A stretch of 36,517 nucleotides of DNA from a virus, in IMG/VR virus record IMGVR_UViG_3300021139_000056, positions 1-36,517 of that record, one strand, 5' to 3'. Positions 7,398 to 15,579 of the stretch are shown piece after piece (within the stretch, counting starts at the first letter, position 1; each line of letters starts with the position of its first letter). The notes under the pieces were generated by a model. It saw nothing but the letters and a program-made list of their open reading frames with translations. It was not told the origin of the DNA and searched no databases. Position numbers and translations under genes: made by a program.

Positions 7398-7679
7398 ATG
7401 CAATTACAACAAAATACCTTTGCTTCCTGGCATCTAACCAAGTCAGAGTATACATCAGGAGTAATCTTATCTCCTCAACAACAAGCAGTAATACAGAATG
7501 ATATAGCCCAAGCTGCAGAACAAAAGTTAGGGCTTAAACTTAATACTACCAATGTAATGGAGTATGCTCAAGCTGAAGCAGAACTCCAAGGTAGAATACT
7601 AATATTGCAACTTCTGCTTGCTAGATCAGAAGATGCTTTGACTTCTTTACAAACTACTAGCGAAGAAGACTCTTTATAA
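7398..7679 (+). CDS. Hypothetical protein, 93 aa
   Basis: Begins MQLQQNTFASWHLTKSEYTS, with AGGAG eight bases upstream. The second half is helical (AEAELQGRILILQLLLARSE), probably coiled coil, and the end is acidic. It lies between portal and scaffold, a usual place for small head-assembly factors. There is no recognised domain; a head assembly role is inference. Confidence 0.65.
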   Translation: MQLQQNTFASWHLTKSEYTSGVILSPQQQAVIQNDIAQAAEQKLGLKLNTTNVMEYAQAEAELQGRILILQLLLARSEDALTSLQTTSEEDSL

Positions 7680-7698
7680 CTAACCTAAGGAAATACCC

Positions 7699-8463
7699 AT
7701 GAGCTTTATAGACTCCATATTTGGCAAAACTTCTCCTGCTCCTACCTCTACTACTGAAGGTAACCCAGCTACAGCTCAACTACCTACTGCTGACCCTATT
7801 AACATACCAGGCGTATCTAACCAACAGCAACAACAGCAAACAGTGCCTGTAACTGCTGCAACCCCAATTCAACCTTTGGATGAATTTAAGGGATTATGGG
7901 ATACTGACCCTAATGCATTACAGCCAGTAGCACCACTTAACTTTAATATTACTCCACAGCAAATGCAGGAGATATCAGCTAAACTAGATTTCTCTGGAGT
8001 AGTATCTAATGATATACAGCAACGTATAGCTGCTGGCGGTCAAGATGCTATTGCTGCTATGCAGGAAGCTAACAACAATCTAGCTAGAGCTATTTATGAA
8101 CAAAGCGCATTAACCACTACTAAGTTAGTGCAAACTGCAGTTGAACACTCAACAAAGAACTTAGAGGATCTAATAGCCACTAAGTTCAAAACAATGGGAT
8201 TAGCAGAGTCCACTGCTACATTAAACCCAGCTTTAAACCACCCAGCTGTACAGCCTTTAGTTAAAGATGCGCAGCAAAGAATTATTCAGAAGTATCCTAA
8301 TGCTACACAGGCAGAGATAGCTTCTATGACTAACAAATACTTTGAGCAGGTAGGCGCAGCTTTTAACCCTAAGATGGCAACTAAAGCTAATGCTCCAACT
8401 CCAGTAGGTATGCAAAGTTATCAACCTCAAGAAGAGACTGACTGGCTTGCATTTCTCTCATAA
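7699..8463 (+). CDS. Putative scaffolding protein
   Basis: 254 residues, directly before the major capsid gene. The N-terminus is Pro/Thr/Gln-rich and disordered (including a run of six Gln at about 42-47). The middle is helical (about 90-165, QQRIAAGGQDAIAAMQEANN then long Ala/Lys/Glu helices), and the C-terminus ends DWLAFLS. This helical, low-complexity, soluble composition together with its position matches scaffolding proteins that template procapsid assembly and leave before packaging. AAGGAA precedes the ATG. Confidence 0.7.
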   Translation: MSFIDSIFGKTSPAPTSTTEGNPATAQLPTADPINIPGVSNQQQQQQTVPVTAATPIQPLDEFKGLWDTDPNALQPVAPLNFNITPQQMQEISAKLDFSGVVSNDIQQRIAAGGQDAIAAMQEANNNLARAIYEQSALTTTKLVQTAVEHSTKNLEDLIATKFKTMGLAESTATLNPALNHPAVQPLVKDAQQRIIQKYPNATQAEIASMTNKYFEQVGAAFNPKMATKANAPTPVGMQSYQPQEETDWLAFLS

Positions 8464-8491
8464 CTTACTCAATCTAATATAGGAGCCTAAT

Positions 8492-9886
8492 ATGGCTGGC
8501 GTAGTAATAACTGGTACACAACAACTTCCACTAGATATTAGTGGTTTACCCAACTTTAATACTGACACTGGAGCGGTATCTCCATTAATTAATACAGAAA
8601 TTGTAAAGAAGTCTTTCCCTTCTATGGTTAACTACTTGTTACCTAAAGGTGATGCTTCTTTATTTGGCCTAACTGCTAAGATGCAGGAGGAAGTTGCACT
8701 ACAAATTGAGCACGGTTTCTTTGCTAAGATCATGATCTTTCCAAGTTTCATACTCTCTACTGCAGATGCTACCACTACTAACCAAACTTGGACAGTAGTG
8801 GATTCTTCTCAAGTTATTCCTAATGGTTTGTATAAGCAAGTAGGTACTACTCCTGGCGGTACTGGAGCACTTACTCCTAACACTACTTATGCCTCTGAAG
8901 TTGCTTTAGTAACAGGCGTAACTGATGCTACTCACGTAGTAGTAACTCGCGGTATTGGCTCTTCTGCTACTACTCAAGTACAGTACGCAACTTTTGTGCA
9001 TATAGGTAATGCTTTTCCTGATGCTTCCTTGCGACCTAACTCATTCCTTACTAAGGAAATCCGTATAATTAACTATACGCAGATTTTCCGTAATGCTTGG
9101 GCTGTATCTGGTACAGTAGCTGCTATTCAGAATCTGATTGGTGATACTAATCCAGCTAAGTCTAAACGTGAGTGTGCTCAGTACCATGCAATGGATATGG
9201 AGAAGTCTATGTTCTTTGGTCTACGATCTAACGTACCTGGTGTGCAAGGTACCTCTAATGCTTTGCGTACTATGAATGGTATTGTTGCCCAGATCAGTGA
9301 TGGTCAGGCTGCTAACTTGTTCTTACCAGGACAAACCTTCAGTAGCAATATCGTAGTAGCTAACTCTAAAGTATCTGGTACTCCTACTGCTGGTGTACTA
9401 AGTATTGATGATTTAGAAAACTGGGTTGATGCCCTGGTCAATATGAGTTACTCTCCTGAGTCTGGCATGGAACGAGTAGTATTCGTAGGTAAAACTGCAC
9501 ATAAAGTATTTAACCGACTGGCTCGTTTGAATACTACTTACTATGTTACACAAGGAGCTACTGAGTGGGGATTGCGCTTCAGTCGAATTAAGTTAGCTCG
9601 TGTTGATTTAGTGTTAATTGAACACCCTTTATTCAATACTAACTTAGCTTGGGCAGCAATGGCAGTGGGTGTTGATTTAGCTTCTTTGCAGCTTGCTTAT
9701 TTAATAGGACGTAAAACTAAGTCAGAAGAGTACAACCAAAATGGTATAGCAGTAGACTCTGCTGTAGATGCTTTAGGTGGCTCTATCTTGACCGAACTTA
9801 CCCTCTTATGTAAGAACCCTTCAGGTTGTGGAATCCTCACTAACGTACTGCAAGCAGTAGACGCAAGCGGTACAATACTCCACTAA
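8492..9886 (+). CDS. Major capsid protein (SU10/phiEco32-like)
   Basis: 464 residues; AGGAG seven bases before the ATG. The N-terminus contains DASLFGLTAKM. The central part, with KEIRIINYTQIFRNAWAVSG, then AMDMEKSMFFGL and RTMNGIV, followed by a receptor-like stretch SGMERVVFVGKTAHKVFNRL, resembles the DUF5309 major head proteins of SU10- and phiEco32-like podoviruses (HK97 fold). Residues about 105-165, rich in Thr/Val with DATHVVVTRG, look like an added beta domain. The sequence becomes less CTAG-rich and more regular in codon use here, as expected for a highly expressed gene. A terminator follows at once. Confidence 0.85.
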   Translation: MAGVVITGTQQLPLDISGLPNFNTDTGAVSPLINTEIVKKSFPSMVNYLLPKGDASLFGLTAKMQEEVALQIEHGFFAKIMIFPSFILSTADATTTNQTWTVVDSSQVIPNGLYKQVGTTPGGTGALTPNTTYASEVALVTGVTDATHVVVTRGIGSSATTQVQYATFVHIGNAFPDASLRPNSFLTKEIRIINYTQIFRNAWAVSGTVAAIQNLIGDTNPAKSKRECAQYHAMDMEKSMFFGLRSNVPGVQGTSNALRTMNGIVAQISDGQAANLFLPGQTFSSNIVVANSKVSGTPTAGVLSIDDLENWVDALVNMSYSPESGMERVVFVGKTAHKVFNRLARLNTTYYVTQGATEWGLRFSRIKLARVDLVLIEHPLFNTNLAWAAMAVGVDLASLQLAYLIGRKTKSEEYNQNGIAVDSAVDALGGSILTELTLLCKNPSGCGILTNVLQAVDASGTILH

Positions 9887-9906
9887 ATTTTATTCCTCTA
9901 CTATAT

Positions 9907-9939
9907 AGCCGTAGGTAGTAAGTACTGCGGCTCTTTTTT
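9907..9939 (+). terminator. Intrinsic terminator after the capsid gene
   Basis: AGCCGTAG (9907-9914) pairs with CTGCGGCT (9925-9932), eight pairs including one G-U, with a ten-base loop, followed by CTTTTTT. It begins 21 bases past the capsid stop codon. It would let capsid mRNA accumulate above that of the downstream tail genes. Confidence 0.8.
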
Positions 9940-9961
9940 ATCTTTTATATAGGATACTAAC

Positions 9962-10414
9962 ATGCCTGAAATTAGTGCACTAAACCCAGATTTTCCTGAT
10001 CGAGTAGTTTTTGATACAGGTAATAGTCATGATAACTTTTCAATATCTGAATTACCTGTAACTCTAGGTATTATCATTACAGATCATCCAGACGATACAG
10101 ACTTAATCCGTAACTACATCAAACAAACTCGTAATACAGTTTGGCAAGAAGTAGCTTATGACCCTACTAATCCAAGACATAATAGATTGTTATTGGTACA
10201 ACCAGGACAAGGGCCAGTAATTACCGGTATCCAGGATTCTAGTTCTTATTCGCGACAACCTTTAGTAGCAGACAACCCTTTAGCGGCTGCTATTATTGAT
10301 GGGACTCTAACAACTGCCCAAACCGGTCAAGCAATAGCTGCTGCAGAAGCTCAGTTAGCCCAACCTAACCTTGCAATAACTGCAGACTTAGCTTCTCTTT
10401 TAAAGAGTAAGTAA
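9962..10414 (+). CDS. Hypothetical protein, 150 aa
   Basis: Begins MPEISALNPDFPDRVVFDTG; AGGA is seven to eight bases upstream. The N-terminal half is mixed alpha/beta. The C-terminal part is a long Ala-rich helix (ADNPLAAAIIDGTLTTAQTG, then AIAAAEAQLAQ). Located between capsid and connector genes; probably a virion or head-completion protein, but no family is recognised. Confidence 0.65.
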   Translation: MPEISALNPDFPDRVVFDTGNSHDNFSISELPVTLGIIITDHPDDTDLIRNYIKQTRNTVWQEVAYDPTNPRHNRLLLVQPGQGPVITGIQDSSSYSRQPLVADNPLAAAIIDGTLTTAQTGQAIAAAEAQLAQPNLAITADLASLLKSK

Positions 10415-10416
10415 CT

Positions 10417-10557
10417 ATGAAAGGTGCACTTAGAGTAGTTATTTTAACTGGGGTATTCCTGTTAGGGCTTCTGGGTGCACCTCCTAGTAAAGCCTTAACC
10501 CCTTATTTTCCGGTATTAGAGGTAAGTGGTATTATCTTTTCTTGGAGTCCTTTATGA
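10417..10557 (+). CDS. Small secreted or membrane protein, 46 aa
   Basis: ATG at 10417 opens MKGALRVVILTGVFLLGLLG, a typical signal/anchor segment. A possible signal-peptidase site PSKA-L follows, then a short hydrophobic tail ending FSWSPL. The stop overlaps the next start (ATGA), showing translational coupling to the adaptor gene. No good Shine-Dalgarno is visible, so it may depend on the upstream gene. No Cys, so not a lipoprotein. Function unknown. Confidence 0.5.
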   Translation: MKGALRVVILTGVFLLGLLGAPPSKALTPYFPVLEVSGIIFSWSPL

Positions 10558-11189
10558 CTACAACAGCTATAACAGATCTAGCTACTGCAGTATATGCTAT
10601 AACTAATAGACCTGACCTATCTGCACTTACTACTTTAGCTATCAAGAGAGCTACAATTAAGGAGCATGCAGCTATGGATTATCCAAGAGACTTAGTACTT
10701 ACTGCCCCTATAGCTTTAGATAACTCTAATGGTCTTAATCGCTATAGTCTTAATGAGGTAACTCTTGGGCTATATGGTATGATCCGTAAGATTAAGTTCA
10801 TTAAAGAGCTTAATAATACTCAGTATTCCTCGACATACTATAGTCAAGGTTATTGGGGTGAATTAGATTTTAAGGAGCGGGCTACCGATAACTTATTTGA
10901 TGAATATAATATGGAGTATATCTCCTATTATTTTCGTCAGGGTACTAGCATTAATATAGTAGCGGTCAGAGCTGTTAATTATATCGGTATCCAATACTAC
11001 CAACAACCTAATATAGGGGATCTTACTTATGCTTCTTGGATAGCTGATATGTATCCTTATGTAATCTACGAGGCTGCTGCTGCTAATGTCTTTCAAGCCA
11101 TAGGTAAGAATGATGAAGCAGGAGTTTATAGAAGTAAACTAATGGATAATAGACTTGATTTAATTAAAGCAGAGATAGGAGATATCTAA
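10554..11189 (+). CDS. Putative head-tail adaptor (gp4-like) protein
   Basis: 211 residues starting MTTTAITDLATAVYAITNRP, with GGAG six bases before the ATG at 10554. It looks like the helical adaptor/connector proteins that bind below the portal in podoviruses: a conserved-looking N-terminal helix with DLSALTTLAIKRA, aromatic loops (YYSQGYWGELDF) and a C-terminal helix (AAAANVFQAIGKNDEAGVY). The stop overlaps the next gene by one base. The call comes from size, position and character. Confidence 0.6.
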   Translation: MTTTAITDLATAVYAITNRPDLSALTTLAIKRATIKEHAAMDYPRDLVLTAPIALDNSNGLNRYSLNEVTLGLYGMIRKIKFIKELNNTQYSSTYYSQGYWGELDFKERATDNLFDEYNMEYISYYFRQGTSINIVAVRAVNYIGIQYYQQPNIGDLTYASWIADMYPYVIYEAAAANVFQAIGKNDEAGVYRSKLMDNRLDLIKAEIGDI

Positions 11190-11950
11190 TGCCGTACACA
11201 GCTGATGCTACAAACGTACTAACTCCTGCTGATGGTGATTATGTAGTTAACGGCCCTGCAGAGATTCGGGCAATTAAGGTATTACTTGCTACAGCAACAC
11301 CCCTTACTCAAACACTTTATATAACAGCTAATACCACGTTAACAGCTGCGCAATCAGGCTTAACTGTCTTACTCAGTACGGGTTTGCTTACATTACCTGC
11401 GCCATCATCTCCGTATATTAGGTTTAGAGTTGTTGGAACAGGATTAGGTGTTGGATCGTTTCAAACGCCATCTGGATCAATTTATTATCCAGATACTAAC
11501 CCTGTCGCTGCAAATACTCCAATAAGTGCGGGACAGGTATCAACAGTAGACCTTTTGTCTGATGGTACAAACTGGATAGTTACATCTCAAGCTGGGGACA
11601 TAATTGTTAAATCATCAACTACTGCTAATCGTCCGGCGCGGATAGATCAAGTGTTAGGTATTGGACAAACTTATCAAGACATGACAGCTAGTAGATTCTC
11701 AGGCACACCTTACTATAACGGTTCCACTAAACCCATTTTAGTTGTGGCACAAACTAATAATGGAGCTTATTATGATGCAACTATTACTGCCACGGTTGGA
11801 GGAGTGTCTTTTGTAGTAGGGAGGGACAATAATAGTAATGGGGGTACAACGGGAGTTGGGTCGGTATTAGTTCCAGCAGGTACTTGGTATTCCCTAGTGG
11901 CTAGTGGGCCGAGTGTTTCTGGATTTGCTAAGTGGATGGAGTTAAGATAA
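11189..11950 (+). CDS. Tail fibre protein with receptor-binding C-terminus
   Basis: 253 residues, start overlapping the previous stop (TAATG). N-terminus MPYTADATNVLTPADGDYVV and a Gly/Thr/Ser beta-rich body. C-terminal domain GQTYQDMTASRF, then YYNGSTKPILVVA, GGVSFVVGRDN and VPAGTWYSL, ending KWMELR, resembles the C-terminal tip found in many phage fibres (GQTWQ...WxELR). It is probably a virion adhesin, with the following small gene as its assembly helper. Confidence 0.7.
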   Translation: MPYTADATNVLTPADGDYVVNGPAEIRAIKVLLATATPLTQTLYITANTTLTAAQSGLTVLLSTGLLTLPAPSSPYIRFRVVGTGLGVGSFQTPSGSIYYPDTNPVAANTPISAGQVSTVDLLSDGTNWIVTSQAGDIIVKSSTTANRPARIDQVLGIGQTYQDMTASRFSGTPYYNGSTKPILVVAQTNNGAYYDATITATVGGVSFVVGRDNNSNGGTTGVGSVLVPAGTWYSLVASGPSVSGFAKWMELR

Positions 11951-12345
11951 TGCCTTATTACTTAAATAATACAACTAATCAATTATATGGGTTGGATTCA
12001 GTAGATCACGAGTACGCTTTACCTGATGGTGTTACACCTATCACCGATGAGCAGGCGCAAGCGATACACGACGCTAATGCAGCCGCTCAAGCAGCTCTCA
12101 ATGCAAGCCTTCCCAACCCAACTGCTTTTACTCAAGCTATTAAATTAGAGCTAGGTGGCATTGTATCTGTTAATGCTCTAGCGGTTGCATACCCTTTATT
12201 TTTTGACGCTATAGCAACTCAGCAATGGTCTGATGTTAAGGCGCTTGTCCTTGATGCTCAGTCAAAAAATGTAATCAGTATTATACAGTATGCTGCAATT
12301 AAGGCAGCTGCTTTATCTTTTAATATACCCTTAAACTTGGAGTAA
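11950..12345 (+). CDS. Putative tail fibre assembly chaperone
   Basis: 131 residues from the ATG at 11950, which overlaps the fibre stop by one base and has GGAG eight bases upstream. Begins MPYYLNNTTNQLYGLDSVDH and has DGVTPITDEQAQAIHDANAA, typical of fibre-assembly (Tfa/DUF4376-like) proteins, then a helical C-terminal half. Position after the fibre and before the Mtd-like gene suggests it helps fold one of them. Confidence 0.6.
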   Translation: MPYYLNNTTNQLYGLDSVDHEYALPDGVTPITDEQAQAIHDANAAAQAALNASLPNPTAFTQAIKLELGGIVSVNALAVAYPLFFDAIATQQWSDVKALVLDAQSKNVISIIQYAAIKAAALSFNIPLNLE

Positions 12346-12347
12346 AT

Positions 12348-13388
12348 ATGTCAACTAGCAAACCTTTGATATCACCTAAAGGGCAAGCCTTAACTTGGAC
12401 AGAGTTAGACTCTGATATAGCTACCCTCTCATTAGGTAGTAATAGAATGTTCAATAAAAGTGACTCTACTAAAGTAGCCTTCACTACTACTGGACAGAAT
12501 GTAAGTACTCAAATAACCTTAGCTGTAGACGTAGGGGGGATTACAGTATTACTGCCTAATAATACTGTAGTTAATTTACCCTCTCTAACCGCGGGGACAG
12601 ATTATGCTATCTGGGCACAGCAGGATGGAACCCTAACAGCATCAACTAACTTCATCAGCGCCCCCAGTGCTGGAGCCAGGAAAATAGGTGGTTTTCATTA
12701 CGCACCAGGTGGCAATGCAGCGGCTAGGGCAGGCGGAGATACTAACCCTCAAATCAATACCTACTCTTTCTGGGATTTAAAATGGAAGCCCAAATGCCCA
12801 GACCCACGCGGCATGACACTGGTAGCTAATAACTTCTGGGCTGATATTTATCCATTAAATAATAATCCTGATGTTAATGGTACTAGCAAGTATGGGGCGC
12901 AAATCTGTGACGGAGGAAGCCCAGCTATTATACCTATCGCTTTTGGCGGTAATGGATCAAATAGTTATAGCAGTCTTACATGGTGGGAAGCTAATGAAAT
13001 ATTAGCAGCATACGGTAAACGGTCGGCATCGTATCAGGAATATGCTACATTGGCTTATGGCACTACAGAAGCATCGGCTATAGGCACTGATCCAATTACA
13101 ACCCAGTTAAATGCTGCATATACTTCTAAATGGGGTATTATACAATCAACGGGAGTGATGGGTATTTGGGGTAAAGACTTTGGCGGTGGAGCTGGGACAG
13201 CAGCATGGACAGCTAACACAGGTGGTAGAGGGAATACTTATCAGTTATGCAATGTCGTAATGTTTGGGGGAAGCTGGTCAGACACTACAAACGCCGGTTC
13301 GCGTTACTCTACTTGGGCCTATTCCCCCACACTCTCGAATAGCTACGTCTCAGCACGTGGCATAACAGATCACCTAATTATCGAGTAA
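12348..13388 (+). CDS. mtd: Mtd-like receptor-binding protein (C-type lectin fold)
   Basis: 346 residues, GGAG six bases upstream. Closely resembles the major tropism determinant of Bordetella phage BPP-1 as I recall it: FTTTGQNVST and LTAGTDYAIWAQQDGTL in the N-terminal part, ARKIGGFHYAPGGNAAA, DPRGMTLVANNFWADIY, TKWG/NTGGRG and the C-terminal FGGSW...AGSR...ARGITDHLIIE. Mtd forms pyramidal trimers at fibre tips, and its C-type-lectin end binds the bacterial receptor. In BPP-1 this end is diversified by a retroelement. No reverse transcriptase or template repeat is visible here. Confidence 0.9.
   Translation: MSTSKPLISPKGQALTWTELDSDIATLSLGSNRMFNKSDSTKVAFTTTGQNVSTQITLAVDVGGITVLLPNNTVVNLPSLTAGTDYAIWAQQDGTLTASTNFISAPSAGARKIGGFHYAPGGNAAARAGGDTNPQINTYSFWDLKWKPKCPDPRGMTLVANNFWADIYPLNNNPDVNGTSKYGAQICDGGSPAIIPIAFGGNGSNSYSSLTWWEANEILAAYGKRSASYQEYATLAYGTTEASAIGTDPITTQLNAAYTSKWGIIQSTGVMGIWGKDFGGGAGTAAWTANTGGRGNTYQLCNVVMFGGSWSDTTNAGSRYSTWAYSPTLSNSYVSARGITDHLIIE
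13269..13361 (+). other. Variable-region-like 3' segment of the Mtd gene
   Basis: In-frame segment encoding GGSWSDTTNAGSRYSTW through SARG. It aligns with the diversified region of Mtd. It is GC-rich (52 of 93 bases) in an AT-rich genome, and many codons at the variable positions end in C or T (GAC, ACT, TAC, GCC, TAT, CTC, TAC, GTC), as expected if they derived from AAC/AAT template codons. No matching adenine-rich template is seen elsewhere in the window. Confidence 0.55.
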
Positions 13389-13393
13389 ACACT

Positions 13394-13630
13394 ATGATAA
13401 ACACAAGACAAGACCTAGACGCTCTAATTGGCACCCAAGCACATACTGATTTTATTGTACTACTAAAAGGCTCAATGACACGCAAGCAGGACATGCAAAA
13501 CTATCCATCTGGCTACGGTCTACCAGACTACACAGGCCCAATACTTGAACCTGTTTGGCAAGATGTTGAGGACTTAAGCACTATTACACGCTTTGGCTTT
13601 ACCAAAGATCAAATTAACGCACTACTTTAA
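13394..13630 (+). CDS. Small tail-associated protein, 78 aa
   Basis: Begins MINTRQDLDALIGTQAHTDF, with only a weak GAG upstream; five bases after the Mtd-like gene. It contains LKGSMTRKQDMQNYP and ends TRFGFTKDQINALL. Similar short proteins occur next to fibre genes in other phages, possibly as chaperones. Not an Avd protein by length or sequence. Function inferred from position only. Confidence 0.55.
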   Translation: MINTRQDLDALIGTQAHTDFIVLLKGSMTRKQDMQNYPSGYGLPDYTGPILEPVWQDVEDLSTITRFGFTKDQINALL

Positions 13631-13644
13631 TTTAAGGCTTCTAT

Positions 13645-15306
13645 ATGTCCTACAGAAAATTCAGGCTTAACTTAACAGCTGTAGGGTTTCCTTTGCTATC
13701 TGAATTCTCTGGTAGGACGATAGTAATACCCTTACTTGATGAGAACGATCAGACATCTATTAATTCTGGGCTAGTGCAAGCTAACCCAGAAAAGAGAAAT
13801 GCTGCTATGTATTATTGCGAGAATGTAATGCCTACAGCTCAAGGCTTACAGAGTATTGCTTACGATGTTAAGGTAGCGGCAGTAGGAGGAGGAGTTGCCT
13901 TAACGCAGATATTAGAAGTACGAGATTCTCTTCGTAACCTTACCTATATAGGAGTATCTACTACAGGTACTATATATATTAAAAGTATTGTTACTAACAA
14001 CTGGATAGCCATGACTACACCTAGTTGGACAATTTCTTTAGTGCCTAGTATAGCAGTACTTATGACCAGTGCAGGGGTAAAATCCTTAATATGTTTACCA
14101 GGTTCTGGTATTTATATTGTAGATTGTGTAGCTAATACTCTTACCTTGGCTACCCTTTCTGGCAGTATTACTATGGCTACTATTAAAGGAATTTGTGCTG
14201 CTAGTAATTACCTCATACTTAACACTGATAACTATATCTATTGGTCATCAGCTTTTGATCCTTTCGATTTTAATGTTGCTAACTCTTTAATAACAGGTAC
14301 TGGTTATGGTGTGCCTACTGGTATAGTAGGCTCTATAGTAGGAACTCTTTCTGGTAACTCAGGTTTTATTGTGGTAGCTACAGGTAATGCAGTGTTAGCT
14401 TCGCTTAATAGCGGTAATATATTATATCCTTGGACTTTCACTGTAGTACCTAATAGTTCTGGTAGCCTTAACAATAGAGAATTCACACCTGCACCAGATG
14501 GTAATATGTACCAATGGTCTAGTGCTGGATTAGTAAAACTTACTCCTCAAGGTACTGTTATGGAGTATCCAGAAGTAACAGATTTTTTAGCTGGTAAAAA
14601 GTTAGAGACCTACAATCAAACTACCGATATACTTAGTACTACTGTGCTAAGTTTTGATATGCCAGTTTTAGTAAAGATGTTGGGACATAGGTATTTAGTT
14701 ATATCCTATGGTAGTAGTACTGCTTACTTTGATTACGCTTTAGTACTAGATACCTCTTTAGGGCGTTGGGGTAAGTTAAAGGTTCAGCATGTAGATATAA
14801 TAGATTTTAACCTTAATACCCAAGCAGCAGTTCTTGGAGCTACTTGGAATGGGGTAGGCTTACTTACTTGGAACTCCAATCCAGCAGTTAATACTTGGGG
14901 TAATTTAATAAGTAATGTGACTATTGCTGGTAGCCCTAAAAGAACTCTAGGCTTTCTTCAATATGATGGTACTGTACAAGTACTTAACTTTGATACCTCC
15001 AATCACACATCTGCAGCAGTAGCTCTTATAGGTAAGCTGGCTTTAGATAGGCAGAATATGGTTAAGTTAATGGAAGTGGAACTGGATAATATAGATTCCG
15101 ATGCTACCTTCTCACTCCAAATCGGCCCTTCTTATAATGGTAAGGATATTACCTATCCTCTAGTAACTCCTTATCTATTCTCTAAGACTGCAAAGTCTAG
15201 AGATTTTACTTGCCTTGTTACAGCTGAGAATCATACTCTATTTCTTAAAGGTTCTTTCAATCTAAACTCTACTATAGTAACACTGATGGATAATGGGAGC
15301 TTCTAA
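13645..15306 (+). CDS. Putative tail nozzle/hub protein (P22 gp10-like)
   Basis: 553 residues; AAGG eight bases upstream of the ATG. Beta-rich throughout, with repeats that suggest a propeller. YWSSAFDPFDFNVANS recalls the 'FSDPLDP' segment of P22 gp10 and other podovirus tail-hub proteins. Middle and end contain GRWGKLKVQHVD and GPSYNGKDITYP. It would form the hexameric tube extending the tail below the adaptor. The assignment comes from size, composition and gene order. Confidence 0.65.
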   Translation: MSYRKFRLNLTAVGFPLLSEFSGRTIVIPLLDENDQTSINSGLVQANPEKRNAAMYYCENVMPTAQGLQSIAYDVKVAAVGGGVALTQILEVRDSLRNLTYIGVSTTGTIYIKSIVTNNWIAMTTPSWTISLVPSIAVLMTSAGVKSLICLPGSGIYIVDCVANTLTLATLSGSITMATIKGICAASNYLILNTDNYIYWSSAFDPFDFNVANSLITGTGYGVPTGIVGSIVGTLSGNSGFIVVATGNAVLASLNSGNILYPWTFTVVPNSSGSLNNREFTPAPDGNMYQWSSAGLVKLTPQGTVMEYPEVTDFLAGKKLETYNQTTDILSTTVLSFDMPVLVKMLGHRYLVISYGSSTAYFDYALVLDTSLGRWGKLKVQHVDIIDFNLNTQAAVLGATWNGVGLLTWNSNPAVNTWGNLISNVTIAGSPKRTLGFLQYDGTVQVLNFDTSNHTSAAVALIGKLALDRQNMVKLMEVELDNIDSDATFSLQIGPSYNGKDITYPLVTPYLFSKTAKSRDFTCLVTAENHTLFLKGSFNLNSTIVTLMDNGSF

Positions 15307-15309
15307 TTT

Positions 15310-15579
15310 ATGATGAATTCAGTATATAAAGTACAAGTACCTAATGTTGCTAGTACAGGATTACCCTATGTAGATGTAGTACTTAATGCTTTACTGGTAG
15401 CTGTTACTACTTTAGGACAAGGTAGTAATTCCTTACCTTCCTACACTACTGCTAAAAGACCTGCAGCTAGTTCTCTACCAGAAGGCACTTTAATTTATGA
15501 CTCAACCCTAAGACTCCCTATCTATAATAAGGTAGGTTCTGGGGTTGGTTGGTATAACTTTGCAGGAGTAGCAGTATGA
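15310..15579 (+). CDS. Small structural-like protein, 89 aa
   Basis: Begins MMNSVYKVQVPNVASTGLPY, with GGGAGC before two successive ATG codons. The C-terminal half, SYTTAKRPAASSLPEGTLIY then DSTLRLPIYNK and GWYNFAGVAV, is the short motif common at the ends of phage fibre and tail proteins (RP...GT.IYDSTL..P...). Overlaps the SET-domain gene by four bases (ATGA). Probably a minor virion protein. Confidence 0.6.
   Translation: MMNSVYKVQVPNVASTGLPYVDVVLNALLVAVTTLGQGSNSLPSYTTAKRPAASSLPEGTLIYDSTLRLPIYNKVGSGVGWYNFAGVAV

Noticed and set aside
13394-13630. Gene after the Mtd homologue as a DGR accessory (Avd) protein
   Set aside because: Only 78 residues with no four-helix pattern; it looks like a tail-associated protein, and no reverse transcriptase follows.
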